Source: Verrucomicrobiota bacterium (GTDB lineage: Bacteria > Verrucomicrobiota > Verrucomicrobiia > CAIQCK01). Taken from it: a stretch of 64,000 nt of DNA. Position numbers and translations under genes: made by a program. Where the stretch lies: NCBI GenBank assembly GCA_016235595.1, contig JACRJX010000029.1:248001-312000 (forward strand). The letters run 5' to 3'. The notes below the pieces were generated by a model that saw only the letters and a program-made list of their open reading frames with translations, did not search any database and had not been told where the DNA came from. Below, piece after piece: positions 30,971-41,380 of the stretch; position 1 is the stretch's first letter, and each line of letters opens with the position of its first letter.

Positions 30971-32266
30971 TCACTGTCGTTCGTGGTTCTTTACCAGCTT
31001 CTCCAGCGCCTCCAGTGTCCTTTCCGTTGCCCCACTGCCTTGGGCGATGACCTGTCGCGCGTGCTCGGCGATCTCGCGTCGCCGCTCCGGTTTCGCCAGC
31101 AGTTCCTCCAGCGCTGGTCGCAGTGCCTTCTCGTCCGCCACCTGCACGCCGGCGCCGGCGCGCACAAAATCATCGGCGATGGCCTCGAAGTTCTGCATCG
31201 CCGGCCCGAACAACACAGGCGCGCCCGTGGCTGCCGCTTCGATGATGTTCTGCCCGCCGCGGCCTCGCAGGCTCTTGCCGACAAAAATTACGGTTGCCGC
31301 TTCGTAGAAAGCCTTCAGTTCGCCGGTCGTGTTTAGCAGCAGGCAATCCGCACCCGGCTGCGGCGGTTGGGTTCGTAGCGTCACGCGCACGCCGCAGCGC
31401 TCCGCCACAGCAAGGACCTCCTTCGTCCGTTCCGGGTGGCGCGGCGCGAGCACCAGGAATAGCGATGGGAATGTCGCGCGCAGCTCGCGGAACACGCGGA
31501 ACGCAATTTCCTCTTCGCCGGCGTGCGTGCTGCCGCAGACCCAGATGGGCCGGTCGTCACCGACACCGCAGGCGCGGAGAAACTCCCTGGCCTGCGCGCT
31601 CACCGGTGACGGCACCTGCGCTTCGTCGAACTTCAGGCTGCCCGTCGTACGCAGTGCCACGTCCCGCGCGCCAAGCTTGCGGAACCGCCCGGCATCGCGT
31701 GCGCCTTGCGCACAGACCAGGTCGAACGCGCCGAACACGCGCCGCGAAAGACTGCCGATACAACGATAGCCGCGGAACGATTTCTCCGACATCCGGCCGT
31801 TGACCATCGCCACCGGCACGCCGCGCCGTGCGGACTGCAACACCAGCGTTGGCCAGACTTCGGTTTCCACCACGATCACCAGCCGGGGCCGAAGCAAATC
31901 CATTGCGCGATTCATGCAGGGCAGGAAATCGAGAGGGAAGTAAATCACCAGCACGCCGGGCGGCGCCTGTTTGCGAGCGAGCGCCTGGCCCGTCGAGGTC
32001 GTCGTGCTCAGCGCGATGCGCAGGTCCGGCCAGCGCCGGCGCATTCGCTCAATGAGCAACAGCGCCACGCGCGTTTCGCCGACGCTCACCGCCTGAATCC
32101 ACACAAAGCCGCCGTTGCCGGCTTCCTGCCGGACCTCGGTGGAGTAGATAGCAAACCGCTGCCAGAAGCCGCGGGCAAAGTTGCCGCGCCGAAGCATCTT
32201 CAGCAGGTAGAATGGCGACGACAGCAGGAGTCCGACAGCGAACAACACTTGGAGCAAGAAAAGCAT
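30971..32266 (-). CDS. waaA: 3-deoxy-D-manno-octulosonic acid transferase
   Basis: WIQAVSVGETRVALLLI, LVIVVETEVWPTLV, VCGSTHAGEEEI, FVGKSLRGRGGQNIIEAAATGAPVLFGP. Confidence 0.95.
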   Translation of the reverse strand: MLFLLQVLFAVGLLLSSPFYLLKMLRRGNFARGFWQRFAIYSTEVRQEAGNGGFVWIQAVSVGETRVALLLIERMRRRWPDLRIALSTTTSTGQALARKQAPPGVLVIYFPLDFLPCMNRAMDLLRPRLVIVVETEVWPTLVLQSARRGVPVAMVNGRMSEKSFRGYRCIGSLSRRVFGAFDLVCAQGARDAGRFRKLGARDVALRTTGSLKFDEAQVPSPVSAQAREFLRACGVGDDRPIWVCGSTHAGEEEIAFRVFRELRATFPSLFLVLAPRHPERTKEVLAVAERCGVRVTLRTQPPQPGADCLLLNTTGELKAFYEAATVIFVGKSLRGRGGQNIIEAAATGAPVLFGPAMQNFEAIADDFVRAGAGVQVADEKALRPALEELLAKPERRREIAEHARQVIAQGSGATERTLEALEKLVKNHERQ

Positions 32267-32422
32267 CGAGCAGACTTTAACGAGTGAACGGTGAAGAGTG
32301 AAGAGTGGAATTCAGAGTTCAAACACGCCGCGCCACCAGGAATGGGGCGGCCAAGGTTATTTGATCGGGTTCAAGCGGTTGTTGTCGCTGGATGGAGAAC
32401 CTCCTGGCGCCGGGTCCACTGT

Positions 32423-33304
32423 CTATTTCAGCCGCGTTTGCCGGGCGGCGAGCAGGTGTTCCAAGCTGTGGGGGATGACGAGGTCGAGTGAGTTGTCGAT
32501 GGCGCGTTTGTCGTGGTCGAAGGTGTGAATGACGATGCGCTCAAGCTCGACGTCCACGACGCGGCTGTGGCGTTTGATCTCTCGAGCCCAATCGGCGCTG
32601 GTGGTGCCGGTGTGGACGAAGTGGATGCCGAGAGTATTAATGATGGCGTTGGGATGGGCCTGGCTGAGGTGGCTGTGGCCGCTGAACCAAAAGAGGATGT
32701 GCTTGTGCCGGCAGCACAGGTCCATCATCTGGCCAGGGGCGTGATTCTGGTTGATGTAAGCGTTGCCGGCGCGGACGTGCAGTTCGGGGTGGACGACGAG
32801 GTTGGAACCGAGCACGGGGGCGTGACAGGCGACGACGACGGGACGGCCGTCGCAGCGCTTAAGTTCATCGTCAGCCCAGGCGAGCTGCCGCTGCGTGAGG
32901 TAAACCTCGTGCGGCTGGAGGGTGTGCTCGCGGAATCGCTCATTGCTCAGGAACAGGAACGTCAGCGGGCCGCGATCCTCGCGATGCCATGGCAACCGGT
33001 AGCCGTGGGTGCGCAGCCACATGACAATGTTCTCGCGGTCCGTCTCGATCGGCTCGAATTCGATGTCGTGGTTGCCGATGAGGTTGCGCCACGGCATTTC
33101 CAAGCCGTTCAGCAATTCCACGGCGCGGTGCGTCATTTCCGGCCCGCCCGCGCCTGGTTGGCCGCTGACGTCGCCGAGCACCATCGTGTAGTCGGCTCCC
33201 AGTTTGTTGATATCGTCAATCAGCACGCGGTCGGCCAACGCTGTTTTCGCGCTGAAATGACAGTCGGCGATGACACAAAATCTGAATTTAGGTTCCACGT
33301 TCAC
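32423..33304 (-). CDS. Calcineurin-like metallophosphoesterase
   Basis: FCVIADCHF, YTMVLGDVSG, LIGNHDIE, FWFSGHSHL. Confidence 0.9.
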   Translation of the reverse strand: MNVEPKFRFCVIADCHFSAKTALADRVLIDDINKLGADYTMVLGDVSGQPGAGGPEMTHRAVELLNGLEMPWRNLIGNHDIEFEPIETDRENIVMWLRTHGYRLPWHREDRGPLTFLFLSNERFREHTLQPHEVYLTQRQLAWADDELKRCDGRPVVVACHAPVLGSNLVVHPELHVRAGNAYINQNHAPGQMMDLCCRHKHILFWFSGHSHLSQAHPNAIINTLGIHFVHTGTTSADWAREIKRHSRVVDVELERIVIHTFDHDKRAIDNSLDLVIPHSLEHLLAARQTRLK

Positions 33305-33382
33305 AGTTCAAGCTATCAAAACCCGCTGATATTAGCCAAGATAGCGCCAAACGCCAGCACTCTCCGCCGGCTTTGAGCCAAC

Positions 33383-33410
33383 TTGACAAGGCGGGAAGTG
33401 CCGGTATGAT
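33383..33410 (+). promoter_or_regulatory. sigma70-like promoter upstream of rpmH
   Basis: TTGACA-N16-TATGAT, 35 bp upstream of the rpmH ATG. Confidence 0.75.
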
Positions 33411-33445
33411 GCGCGGGCTTTTATCGGAAACGTTGGAGTTTGCTT

Positions 33446-33583
33446 ATGAAACGAACCTTTCAACCTCATCGCCTCCGGCGCGTGCGCAAGCACGGCTTTC
33501 TGGCCAAGACGCGCACCAAGGCCGGTCGCGCGACCTTGAACCGCCGGCGCCGCAAGGGCCGTAAACGCCTGACGCAAGTCTGA
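33446..33583 (+). CDS. rpmH: 50S ribosomal protein L34
   Basis: [45 protein letters not shown]; read directly, too short for the ORF track. Confidence 0.98.
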   Translation: MKRTFQPHRLRRVRKHGFLAKTRTKAGRATLNRRRRKGRKRLTQV

Positions 33584-33588
33584 GCCGC

Positions 33589-33945
33589 GTGAAACGCACG
33601 CTCCGCAAGCGGGAGCGGCTGCAGCACGGCACGGACTTCCGGCGCGCGCGCGCAGAAGGGCGCAAGCTGACAGGCCGCTTGATGTTGCTGAACGTGCTGC
33701 GGGCGGAGGACCTGTTGGGCCGCCGGCTCGGCGTGGTCACCAGCCGCAAACTCGGCTGCGCCGTCGTGCGGAACCGCGCCCGCCGTATCGTGCGGGAAGC
33801 CTGGCGGCTGATTCAGGAACAGCTTGTGGATCCCTGCGATGTGGTCGTGGTTGTGCGGCGTGGAATGGTCGGCTGCGTGATGCAGGATGCGCAGGATGAG
33901 TTGTTGCGGTTGCTGAAGGCGGCGGGCGCGCTAAGAGAAATATAA
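33589..33945 (+). CDS. rnpA: Ribonuclease P protein component
   Basis: GTG start; LGVVTSRKLGCAVVRNRARRIVREAWR. Confidence 0.95.
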   Translation: MKRTLRKRERLQHGTDFRRARAEGRKLTGRLMLLNVLRAEDLLGRRLGVVTSRKLGCAVVRNRARRIVREAWRLIQEQLVDPCDVVVVVRRGMVGCVMQDAQDELLRLLKAAGALREI

Positions 33946-33979
33946 TGGGTGACACATGCGCGATAGCGCATAGCTGAAA

Positions 33980-34279
33980 ATGAGTTGGCTTTTGATCAAA
34001 CTGTTGCGGGCTTACCAGCTTGTCATTTCGCCGGCGTTGCATGCTCTGCTGCCGGCGGGGTCGGGCTGCCGTTTCACGCCCACCTGCTCGCAATACGCCA
34101 TGGATGCAGTGCGGACGCACGGCGCACGGCGCGGGCTGTGGCTTGCGGTACAGAGGCTGGCACGCTGCCATCCATGGGGCGGCCACGGCTATGATCCGGT
34201 GCCGGCTCCCGACGGGTCACCCACCACTCATCACGAATCGCGGTTTTCACAGCCGTCTGTGGCAAGGTCAAATGGATAA
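33980..34279 (+). CDS. yidD: Membrane protein insertion efficiency factor
   Basis: [13 protein letters not shown]...[22 protein letters not shown]...[17 protein letters not shown]. Confidence 0.96.
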   Translation: MSWLLIKLLRAYQLVISPALHALLPAGSGCRFTPTCSQYAMDAVRTHGARRGLWLAVQRLARCHPWGGHGYDPVPAPDGSPTTHHESRFSQPSVARSNG

Positions 34280-36017
34280 GAGAGGCATCGTTATCGTCGT
34301 CATCTGCTTTGCCGTCGTTTTTGGATGGCAGGCGGTGGTGAGTCATTATTGGCCGGGGCCGCCGCCGGGCACGGAGCGTGTCACTAAAGGAGGCACGTCC
34401 ACCAACACTGTCGCGCGTCCCGCGCGGCCGCCGGAGATGAAAGCCGCACCGGCGTCCGCGCCGGTGGTGGTCGCGCCGCCGACCGCTCCGCTTGCGCCGA
34501 AGCCGCCGGAGAAAACCGTTACGCTGGAGAACAAGCTGCTTCGCGCAGAACTGACCACCTACGGCGGCGGCATCCGCGATGTGTTGTTGAAGGAGTGGAA
34601 GATCAGCAGCACGAATCAGGCGCCGGTGATGCTGAACCGTTTTGCGTCGGAGCCGGTGTTCGCGCTGACGGGTGGCTCGACGAAGGGCACCAACGGCGTG
34701 GCGTCGGTGCTCGCATGGCCGGGCGCGGACAGCAATGCCGTTTACACGCTGACGGAGAGCGCGCGGGATCGTGTGGTGTTCACGAGCGACGCGGTGGTCG
34801 GGCTGCGCATCGTCAAGGAGTTTGCGCTGGGCAACGACTATACGCTGACATGCCGTGTGCGGATTGAAAACAACGGCAAGCAGGCGGTCGAAACGCCGGC
34901 GTTCGGCGTGGCGGTTGGCACGGCCGGGCAACTGGACGAACTAGACGACGCTACCTACGTCAATGCCGACTACTGGGGAAGCGGCGTCAGTCCTACGGGC
35001 CGAGCCCAGGTTACCTACACGCCTGCGAGTTCGATGCTGAAAGAGGACGTGTTGACCACGGCTGGAGCCCAATGGGCGGCGGTGAAGAACCGCTACTTCG
35101 CGTTGGTCCTGACGCCAAAGGACCCGGCTGGCGGATTTCACGCGCAGAAGGTGGAGCTGCCGCGCATGCTCACGCCCTCGGCCAGCACGGCGCCAGTGGG
35201 CGCGCATGCGTGGTTGTTGATGGGAAGTGTGAAGGTGGACGCGGGCGCTTCGGTCACGCGCGAGTTCCAGCTTTACGCAGGGCCGAAGGAATACACGCGG
35301 CTCGTCGCGCTCGGCAACAAGCAGGAGGAAGTGATGGAGTTTGGTTGGTTTGGCCGGATCGCCGAGGCGTTGCTTTGGAGCCTCACGACCCTTTACAAGG
35401 TCATTCCCAACTACGGCATTGCCATCATCATCATCACCATCGTCATCAAGCTTCTCTTCTGGCCGATCCAGGCGATGAGCACGCGCTCGATGAAGCGGAT
35501 GCAGGAGTTGCAGCCGCTGATCGCCAAGCTCAAGGAAAAATACCCCGACGATCCGCAGAAACAGCAGCAGGAAATGATGAAGCTCTACAAGGAGCACAAG
35601 GTCAACCCGATGGGTGGTTGCCTGCCGTTGCTGGCGCAGATTCCGGTTTTCATTGCGCTCTACAACATGCTGCGGACTGTCGTCGAATTGCGCGGCGCGA
35701 AGTTCCTCTGGATCAACGACCTCAGCCTGCCCGACACGATCTTTACGATCGGCGGGCTTCCGATCAATCCGCTGCCGCTGGTGATGTGTGCCACGACGCT
35801 TTGGCAGCAGAAACTGACGCCGACCACTTCCGCCGACCCGACGCAGCAGAAGATGATGATGCTGATGCCACTGATGTTCGTGTTCATGTTCTACAGCATG
35901 TCGAGCGGTTTGGTGCTCTATTGGACCGTGCAGAACCTGCTCAGCATCCTCCAGCAATGGCTGGCCCTGCGCGACACGAAGAAACCCGCCGCAGTTCCGG
36001 CGCCGACCCGACGGTGA
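34272..36017 (+). CDS. yidC: Membrane protein insertase YidC
   Basis: [20 protein letters not shown]...; [63 protein letters not shown]. The track ORF starts too early (34020). Confidence 0.98.
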   Translation: MDKRGIVIVVICFAVVFGWQAVVSHYWPGPPPGTERVTKGGTSTNTVARPARPPEMKAAPASAPVVVAPPTAPLAPKPPEKTVTLENKLLRAELTTYGGGIRDVLLKEWKISSTNQAPVMLNRFASEPVFALTGGSTKGTNGVASVLAWPGADSNAVYTLTESARDRVVFTSDAVVGLRIVKEFALGNDYTLTCRVRIENNGKQAVETPAFGVAVGTAGQLDELDDATYVNADYWGSGVSPTGRAQVTYTPASSMLKEDVLTTAGAQWAAVKNRYFALVLTPKDPAGGFHAQKVELPRMLTPSASTAPVGAHAWLLMGSVKVDAGASVTREFQLYAGPKEYTRLVALGNKQEEVMEFGWFGRIAEALLWSLTTLYKVIPNYGIAIIIITIVIKLLFWPIQAMSTRSMKRMQELQPLIAKLKEKYPDDPQKQQQEMMKLYKEHKVNPMGGCLPLLAQIPVFIALYNMLRTVVELRGAKFLWINDLSLPDTIFTIGGLPINPLPLVMCATTLWQQKLTPTTSADPTQQKMMMLMPLMFVFMFYSMSSGLVLYWTVQNLLSILQQWLALRDTKKPAAVPAPTRR

Positions 36018-36021
36018 TTTT

Positions 36022-36474
36022 ATGGCGAACGATCCGAAACAGATGTTGAGCGAGTTGGTCCGCCTGATGGACTTCGAAGGCAAGGTGGACCAGTTCCAAA
36101 CCGAAGAAGGTATTCTGTTGCACATCGAGTCTGCTGAGGGCGGCCGCCTTATCGGCAAACAAGGCCAGACCCTCAGCCATCTCCAGTTCCTGCTGAATCG
36201 GATGCTGCGCAAGCAGAACCCCGAAGCGCCGCACGTGATCGTGGACGTGTGCCGCTATCGCGAACGCGCGCGCGACCTGCTCATCAAACACGCACAGGAG
36301 CAGGCTGACCGCGTCCGTCGCTGGGGCGATCCCATTCAGCTCGAACCGCTGAGTCCCTACGAGCGGCGTGTCATTCATCGCTTCTACGCCAACGACCCGG
36401 AGATCGAGACCGTCAGCGAAATGGGCGACGAAATGGGCCGGAAGAAAATCACGCTCCAGTTGCGGAAGAAATAG
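36022..36474 (+). CDS. jag: Jag-type KH/R3H RNA-binding protein
   Basis: GGRLIGKQGQTLSHLQFLLNRM (KH) and PYERRVIHRFYANDPEIETVSEMGD (R3H). Confidence 0.93.
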   Translation: MANDPKQMLSELVRLMDFEGKVDQFQTEEGILLHIESAEGGRLIGKQGQTLSHLQFLLNRMLRKQNPEAPHVIVDVCRYRERARDLLIKHAQEQADRVRRWGDPIQLEPLSPYERRVIHRFYANDPEIETVSEMGDEMGRKKITLQLRKK

Positions 36475-36507
36475 CGCGGGCAGCCCCGCAGGGTTTCCAG
36501 CCTTCGC

Positions 36508-39500
36508 TCACATTGCCACGAACATCCGCACGCTTTGTGGCGCGAGTTCGAGCCGGAGCTGGCGGTTGTAAATGTCCGCGCCGCCGCATTCCTTCCCGGT
36601 CGAGTCCAGTTCCTTCATCTTCTTCCCCTTCGCCTCCGCCGGCAACTGCGCGCTGACGTTGAGCGGCTTGTCGGAGACGTTGATGACGAAGATGGCGACG
36701 CGGCCGTCGCTGGCTTGCCACGCGCTGGCGGTGACGGCCGGTTGCTCCGTGGCGACTTCGCTTTTGTAGCGCGTCCAAAGCTGCGCGATGCGCGGCACCG
36801 GCGCGCCGTTCCGCGTCATTGTCACGCGCGGCGGTCGCAGCATGTCGCCGTAACCAAGCCAGTCAAGACCGGCCTGCCGGAACGCGGCGAGTTTGGCGAG
36901 CCACGCGAACTTCTCCCGGTGCTCCGGCGTGTCGGCCCAGTTAGTGCCATTCCAGCCGAGCTGGCCGCCGAACTGAAACAGCATCGCCTCCTTCGATCGA
37001 AACGTGACGCCCGCCTTGATCTCCGGCCCGTAGATGTAGAGACCGAATAGCGCAACGTAGTCGTGATAAACCGCCGGGAAGAACGGGATGCTGTCGGGCA
37101 GCGCGCGATTGCACATCAACATGCCGTCGAGATAGCGGATGTAAGGCTCAGCGGTGTCCTCGGTCGTGAGCGCGGCGTCGGGGTTCAGGCTGCGGGCGTT
37201 GGCGCGCACGGCTTGCAGCAGTTTCCAGTAGCCGGCAACGTAGTGATCGCCGCCGCCGCGCGCGTGGCCGTGTGAGCCATCGTAACAAAGCTGCGCTTGC
37301 GCCGCGCCAATCTGGTCGAGATAAACCGCGTCCACGCCGACGTCGCGGAAGAGCCGGTCGGTGACGCGCACCATCTTGTCGCGCCAGGCGTCGGTGAACG
37401 GGCACGCCGTCGAGTGATCGTGCTTGTTCCAGTGTTCGATGTAGAGCGAGCCGTCGAACTTTTTCATCGCCCAACGCACTGCCCCTTCGTCGGCGTAGCT
37501 CTTTGCCTGTGTGTCCCAGAGGTGGCCATTGATGTAAGGCATCACGCGCACGCCCCATTCACGCATCTTCGCGCGCACGGCCGGCACGTAGTCGTTCACC
37601 GGGAAGTAGTCGGGATAGAAATTATCGAATGGGATCGAGTGCCAGTTATACCAGTGGAACGCGAGCGGGAATGGCACGGTCTTGCGGAGGTGATCGAACG
37701 TGTCCGTGAGCTTTGCGCCGTCGCGCGTGCCATCTTCGTGCCACCAGACCAGTTTGCGGAACCAGTCGGGTGAATCCTGACGCCGGCGGTTCTTGCCGCC
37801 TTCGCACCACGCCTGCCGCGTCGCCCATGCGCGGTAGTGTTCCGCCAGCGCAAACCAGTCGCCCGCCAGTGCCACCGTCTCCACCTCATACGGCCAGTTG
37901 CAACCGCGCGTAAAACCCATATCGCCCGGATAATGCCGTGCCTCCAGCGACACCGTGCGCTGCTCGTCGTTGCCGAGCGCGACGAAGTCCTTGGTGAAAC
38001 AGCGTCCGTCGCGAGCGATCACACCGAGCGTGGTCTCGCCGCGCGTGTAGCCGACGAACTGCATCGTTGCGCCGCCGCCTGGATAACGGCTTTGGTAGTG
38101 CGCGACGCTCGGCCGTGGCAGCCAGCGGCCCCAGCCGTCCGGCACAAGAACCGCATCATTGCCATCGTCGCCTTCGAGCCGCCCCACGCCGTCAAGCACC
38201 GGGAAATCGAGCCGCCAAGCTGCCGCTCCCTCGCCGTCCACGGCGGCTTCTGCGCGCCAGTAAATGCTTGGTCCGTCGGGCCGCAGCACGAGATCCACGT
38301 GCGCCGGGATCGCGCCAAAGAAAGTGCCTGTGTAACGCAAGCGCAGTTCGCCGTTGCTGAATTCCGCCGACGCACGCTCCGTTTCGTGCGCCGTGAGCGC
38401 CGCCTCGACGCCAAGCGGATTACGCGCGGTAAACCGGAACATCGAACACGGCCGCGACAGCAGTTCCGCGTCGGTCAGCGCTTGATAAAGGCTCGTCAAC
38501 CGCCCCTTTGTGTCGAGGGTCAGCAGCAACTGGTCTGTCACGACGGAGTCGCGGCCGTCGCCAAGCGAAATCAGTTCCACCGCGGGCGGCGTTTCGCGCG
38601 GCAGCGTCCGCTTGGGCGGCAGTTGGGTGATGACGTTTCGCGCGGCAGCGACGTTGTGGAGCGAGTGAAGGTCGGCGATGGCGTGGTTGAGCCGCCAGAG
38701 CTGGGCGGCGCGCGGCGTGCGGTTGCCGAGGCCGGGCAGCGCGGTGTTCAACGCCTTGCGCAGGGACCGCGCCTGCGCTTCCAGTTCCGGCGACTCCGCG
38801 TGAAGCGGTTGCTGGCGATCCACTTGGGCGGCGAGTTCGTCGAGCGCCTGGCGCGGCACGTTGCGCGGGCCAATGTAAAGGTAACGGTCAAACTCGATGC
38901 GCGGCGAGGCGAAGCCCACCCACGGCCCCATCACGTAGAGCAGGTTGGTGCCGTCGTGGACGCGCGCTTGTTTGCTGCCGTCGCTGGTCGCGTGCGGATT
39001 CATCACCGCGACGACGCCATTGTCGAAATAGAGCGCGGCCCAGCGGCTGAATTGCCACGTTCGGTTGGTGTGCGATACCATGCCTTCGGCGGACGGCTCG
39101 CTGCCGGCCCAGCTTTTCGCGAGCGGCAGGGCGGGGGACGGCGCCTCGTCTGCCGGCGGCGTGAGACTCGAGGTCTGGGCGCGCAGTTCCAAAACGTGCA
39201 GTTCCTTCCAAGCGAACTCCCGGTTTTGTGAGACGGCGATGTTCACCTGCACGAACGGCGAGTTCCGAAAATAGGTGAAGCGATATCGGGCCAACGGTTG
39301 GGACTCGTGCTGCACAAGCTGGCCTGCCTCGGTCCGATAGTAGCCGCCGCTGACCTCGACGACCGCAAAGAGTGGGCCGTTGGCAACGAGACGCACGACA
39401 GGCTTTGGGTTGGTCGCGAGCGAAAACTGGCCGACGTCCGTCTGGTAAAGCCGGTCGGCGTAGTCTATCGGCAACGGCGCCTTTGCGCCGGCCACGGTAA

Positions 39501-39948
39501 TCGCCGTTGGAAACCCGCTGGCGAGACCCGGCGTATGTGCGACGCTGAAGACGCCATTGTTAATATGAATGGTGTCGCGGTCGATCCGGGCCATCGGCGC
39601 GTCGTCCTTGCCGGGTTCAACCGGCGAGTCCGTTGCCGGGCGCGCAGTAATCTCATACTTGCCAGCGCCTTGGGATCGCCACAGAAGCCGGCTCGTGCCA
39701 TGGGTGCCGGCCAACGTCTGGCTCACGCAATGCCGGCGCGGTCCGCTCACGGTGAATTGAAGGTTGGTAGCCGACGCGTCATCGCCGGTTGCCAGAATGG
39801 CGGCAAGTTCGCCGGAGATTTCCAGCGGCAGATTACCGGGGGGCGCGGCGTCCACCACAACGCGCAGCGACGCGGCATCCGCGGAGCCAATCAAAAGATG
39901 GAGTCCGGCCGTCATCGCAACGGCCGCCAGCCTCAAACGGTTTTTCAT
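36508..39948 (-). CDS. Large secreted DUF6259-type glycoside hydrolase-like protein
   Basis: 1146 aa from MKNRLRLAAVAMTAGLHLLIGSADA; TIM-barrel LAFHWYNWHSIPFDNFYPDYFP...RVMPYINGHLWD...VDAVYLDQIGAAQ. Confidence 0.75.
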   Translation of the reverse strand: MKNRLRLAAVAMTAGLHLLIGSADAASLRVVVDAAPPGNLPLEISGELAAILATGDDASATNLQFTVSGPRRHCVSQTLAGTHGTSRLLWRSQGAGKYEITARPATDSPVEPGKDDAPMARIDRDTIHINNGVFSVAHTPGLASGFPTAITVAGAKAPLPIDYADRLYQTDVGQFSLATNPKPVVRLVANGPLFAVVEVSGGYYRTEAGQLVQHESQPLARYRFTYFRNSPFVQVNIAVSQNREFAWKELHVLELRAQTSSLTPPADEAPSPALPLAKSWAGSEPSAEGMVSHTNRTWQFSRWAALYFDNGVVAVMNPHATSDGSKQARVHDGTNLLYVMGPWVGFASPRIEFDRYLYIGPRNVPRQALDELAAQVDRQQPLHAESPELEAQARSLRKALNTALPGLGNRTPRAAQLWRLNHAIADLHSLHNVAAARNVITQLPPKRTLPRETPPAVELISLGDGRDSVVTDQLLLTLDTKGRLTSLYQALTDAELLSRPCSMFRFTARNPLGVEAALTAHETERASAEFSNGELRLRYTGTFFGAIPAHVDLVLRPDGPSIYWRAEAAVDGEGAAAWRLDFPVLDGVGRLEGDDGNDAVLVPDGWGRWLPRPSVAHYQSRYPGGGATMQFVGYTRGETTLGVIARDGRCFTKDFVALGNDEQRTVSLEARHYPGDMGFTRGCNWPYEVETVALAGDWFALAEHYRAWATRQAWCEGGKNRRRQDSPDWFRKLVWWHEDGTRDGAKLTDTFDHLRKTVPFPLAFHWYNWHSIPFDNFYPDYFPVNDYVPAVRAKMREWGVRVMPYINGHLWDTQAKSYADEGAVRWAMKKFDGSLYIEHWNKHDHSTACPFTDAWRDKMVRVTDRLFRDVGVDAVYLDQIGAAQAQLCYDGSHGHARGGGDHYVAGYWKLLQAVRANARSLNPDAALTTEDTAEPYIRYLDGMLMCNRALPDSIPFFPAVYHDYVALFGLYIYGPEIKAGVTFRSKEAMLFQFGGQLGWNGTNWADTPEHREKFAWLAKLAAFRQAGLDWLGYGDMLRPPRVTMTRNGAPVPRIAQLWTRYKSEVATEQPAVTASAWQASDGRVAIFVINVSDKPLNVSAQLPAEAKGKKMKELDSTGKECGGADIYNRQLRLELAPQSVRMFVAM

Positions 39949-40062
39949 TTTCGGTGAAGCGAACGATAAACGCGCGCTTTCGGTGGTGCAAGCCTGCGAC
40001 ACGCGCTGTTGTTGCATCGCGGACGCACTGTGATAGTATGCGCGCCAGTTGGAAACAGTACT

Positions 40063-41367
40063 GTGAGCGCGAAGTCCATAGATTTGCGCGGGATGTTGCG
40101 TTACATCCCGCAGTTTCGTGACAAGGTGTTCGTCCTGGCCATCGACGGGCATCTTGTCAGCGATGAGGTTTTTCCCGGCCTGCTGAGGGATGTGGCGGTG
40201 TTGCGGTCGCTCAACATCAAGGTCGTGATTGTCCACGGCGCCAGTCATCAGATTCGCGAGATGGCCGAGCAGACGGGCGTGAAAATCAGCGATGCCTATG
40301 GCACTGGCGTGACCGACGCCGAGACGTTGAAACTGGCGCTGACTGCCGCGAACCGGCTCTCACATGAAATTCTGGAAGGGCTGAGCGCCAACGACCTGCG
40401 CGCTGCTGTCACCAACGCCTGCATCGCGCATCCGCTCGGCATCCTGCAGGGCGTGGATCATCTCTACACCGGCAAGATCGAGCGGGTGGACACGGAGTTG
40501 CTGACGACGCTGCTTGACAAGGGCGTGATCCCGGTGATTCCGCCGCTTGGCTTCGATGGCGAAGGACACACGTTCCGGGTGAACTCGGACCAGGTGGCCG
40601 TTACCATCGCCGAGGCGCTGAAGGCGGTGAAGATTATCTTCCTGACGCCGTCCGACGGCCTCGTCATCAATGGCCTCCTGACGCTGCAATTGTTGGCCAC
40701 CGAGCTGGAGACAACGCTCAAACAGCATCGCGACTGGTTTCCACCGGAGCAAGTCAGCAAGGCCGAGTACGCCGTCAAGGCGTGCGCCCAAGGCATCGAG
40801 CGGGTGCATGTCATCAACGGGCACGTGGACGAAGCGATCCTCGCGGAGGTTTTCAGCAATGAGGGCATCGGCACGCTCGTCTATGCCTCCGAGTATCGGC
40901 AGATCCGCAAGGCCGTGAAGAAGGACCTGCGGTCGTTGCACCAACTCATCAAGGTCGGTGTCCAGAACGAGGAATTGATCAAGCGGACTCGCGCCACGTT
41001 GGAGAAGGAGTTGGCGGATTTCTATGTCTATGAAATAGACAAGAACGTCGTTGGCTGCGTTGCGTGCCATTTGTATCCGGAGCAAAGGAAAGCCGAATTG
41101 GCGTGTTTGTTCGTCAACCCCAGCCACGAGAACCTGGGCATCGGCCGGAAGCTGGCAACCTATGTCGAAGCCCGCGCGGCGGAGTTGGGCGCAACCGAAG
41201 TGTTCGCCCTCTCCACTCAGGCGTTCGCATATTTTCAAAAGTTCGGCTACACGGAAGGCACGCCCAACGATCTGCCTGCGGATCGGCGGCATCGCTACGA
41301 GCAGAGCGGCCGGCACTCGAAGGTGCTTCTGAAGAAGATCACCCCTGCCCTGATGCCGGTGGCGTAG
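40063..41367 (+). CDS. argA: Amino-acid N-acetyltransferase (N-acetylglutamate synthase; kinase-like domain plus GNAT)
   Basis: VVIVHGASHQIREMAEQTG; IPVIPPLGFDGEGHTFRVNSDQVA; GNAT VNPSHENLGIGRKLATYVE. Likely GTG start at 40063. Confidence 0.9.
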   Translation: MSAKSIDLRGMLRYIPQFRDKVFVLAIDGHLVSDEVFPGLLRDVAVLRSLNIKVVIVHGASHQIREMAEQTGVKISDAYGTGVTDAETLKLALTAANRLSHEILEGLSANDLRAAVTNACIAHPLGILQGVDHLYTGKIERVDTELLTTLLDKGVIPVIPPLGFDGEGHTFRVNSDQVAVTIAEALKAVKIIFLTPSDGLVINGLLTLQLLATELETTLKQHRDWFPPEQVSKAEYAVKACAQGIERVHVINGHVDEAILAEVFSNEGIGTLVYASEYRQIRKAVKKDLRSLHQLIKVGVQNEELIKRTRATLEKELADFYVYEIDKNVVGCVACHLYPEQRKAELACLFVNPSHENLGIGRKLATYVEARAAELGATEVFALSTQAFAYFQKFGYTEGTPNDLPADRRHRYEQSGRHSKVLLKKITPALMPVA

Positions 41368-41380
41368 AAACCCGGCAGGG

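Noticed and set aside
30936-30971. Bidirectional terminator between the pilT-like gene and waaA
   Set aside because: GAGGAACGA...CTCCTC-type pairing is imperfect and lacks a T-tract on either side.
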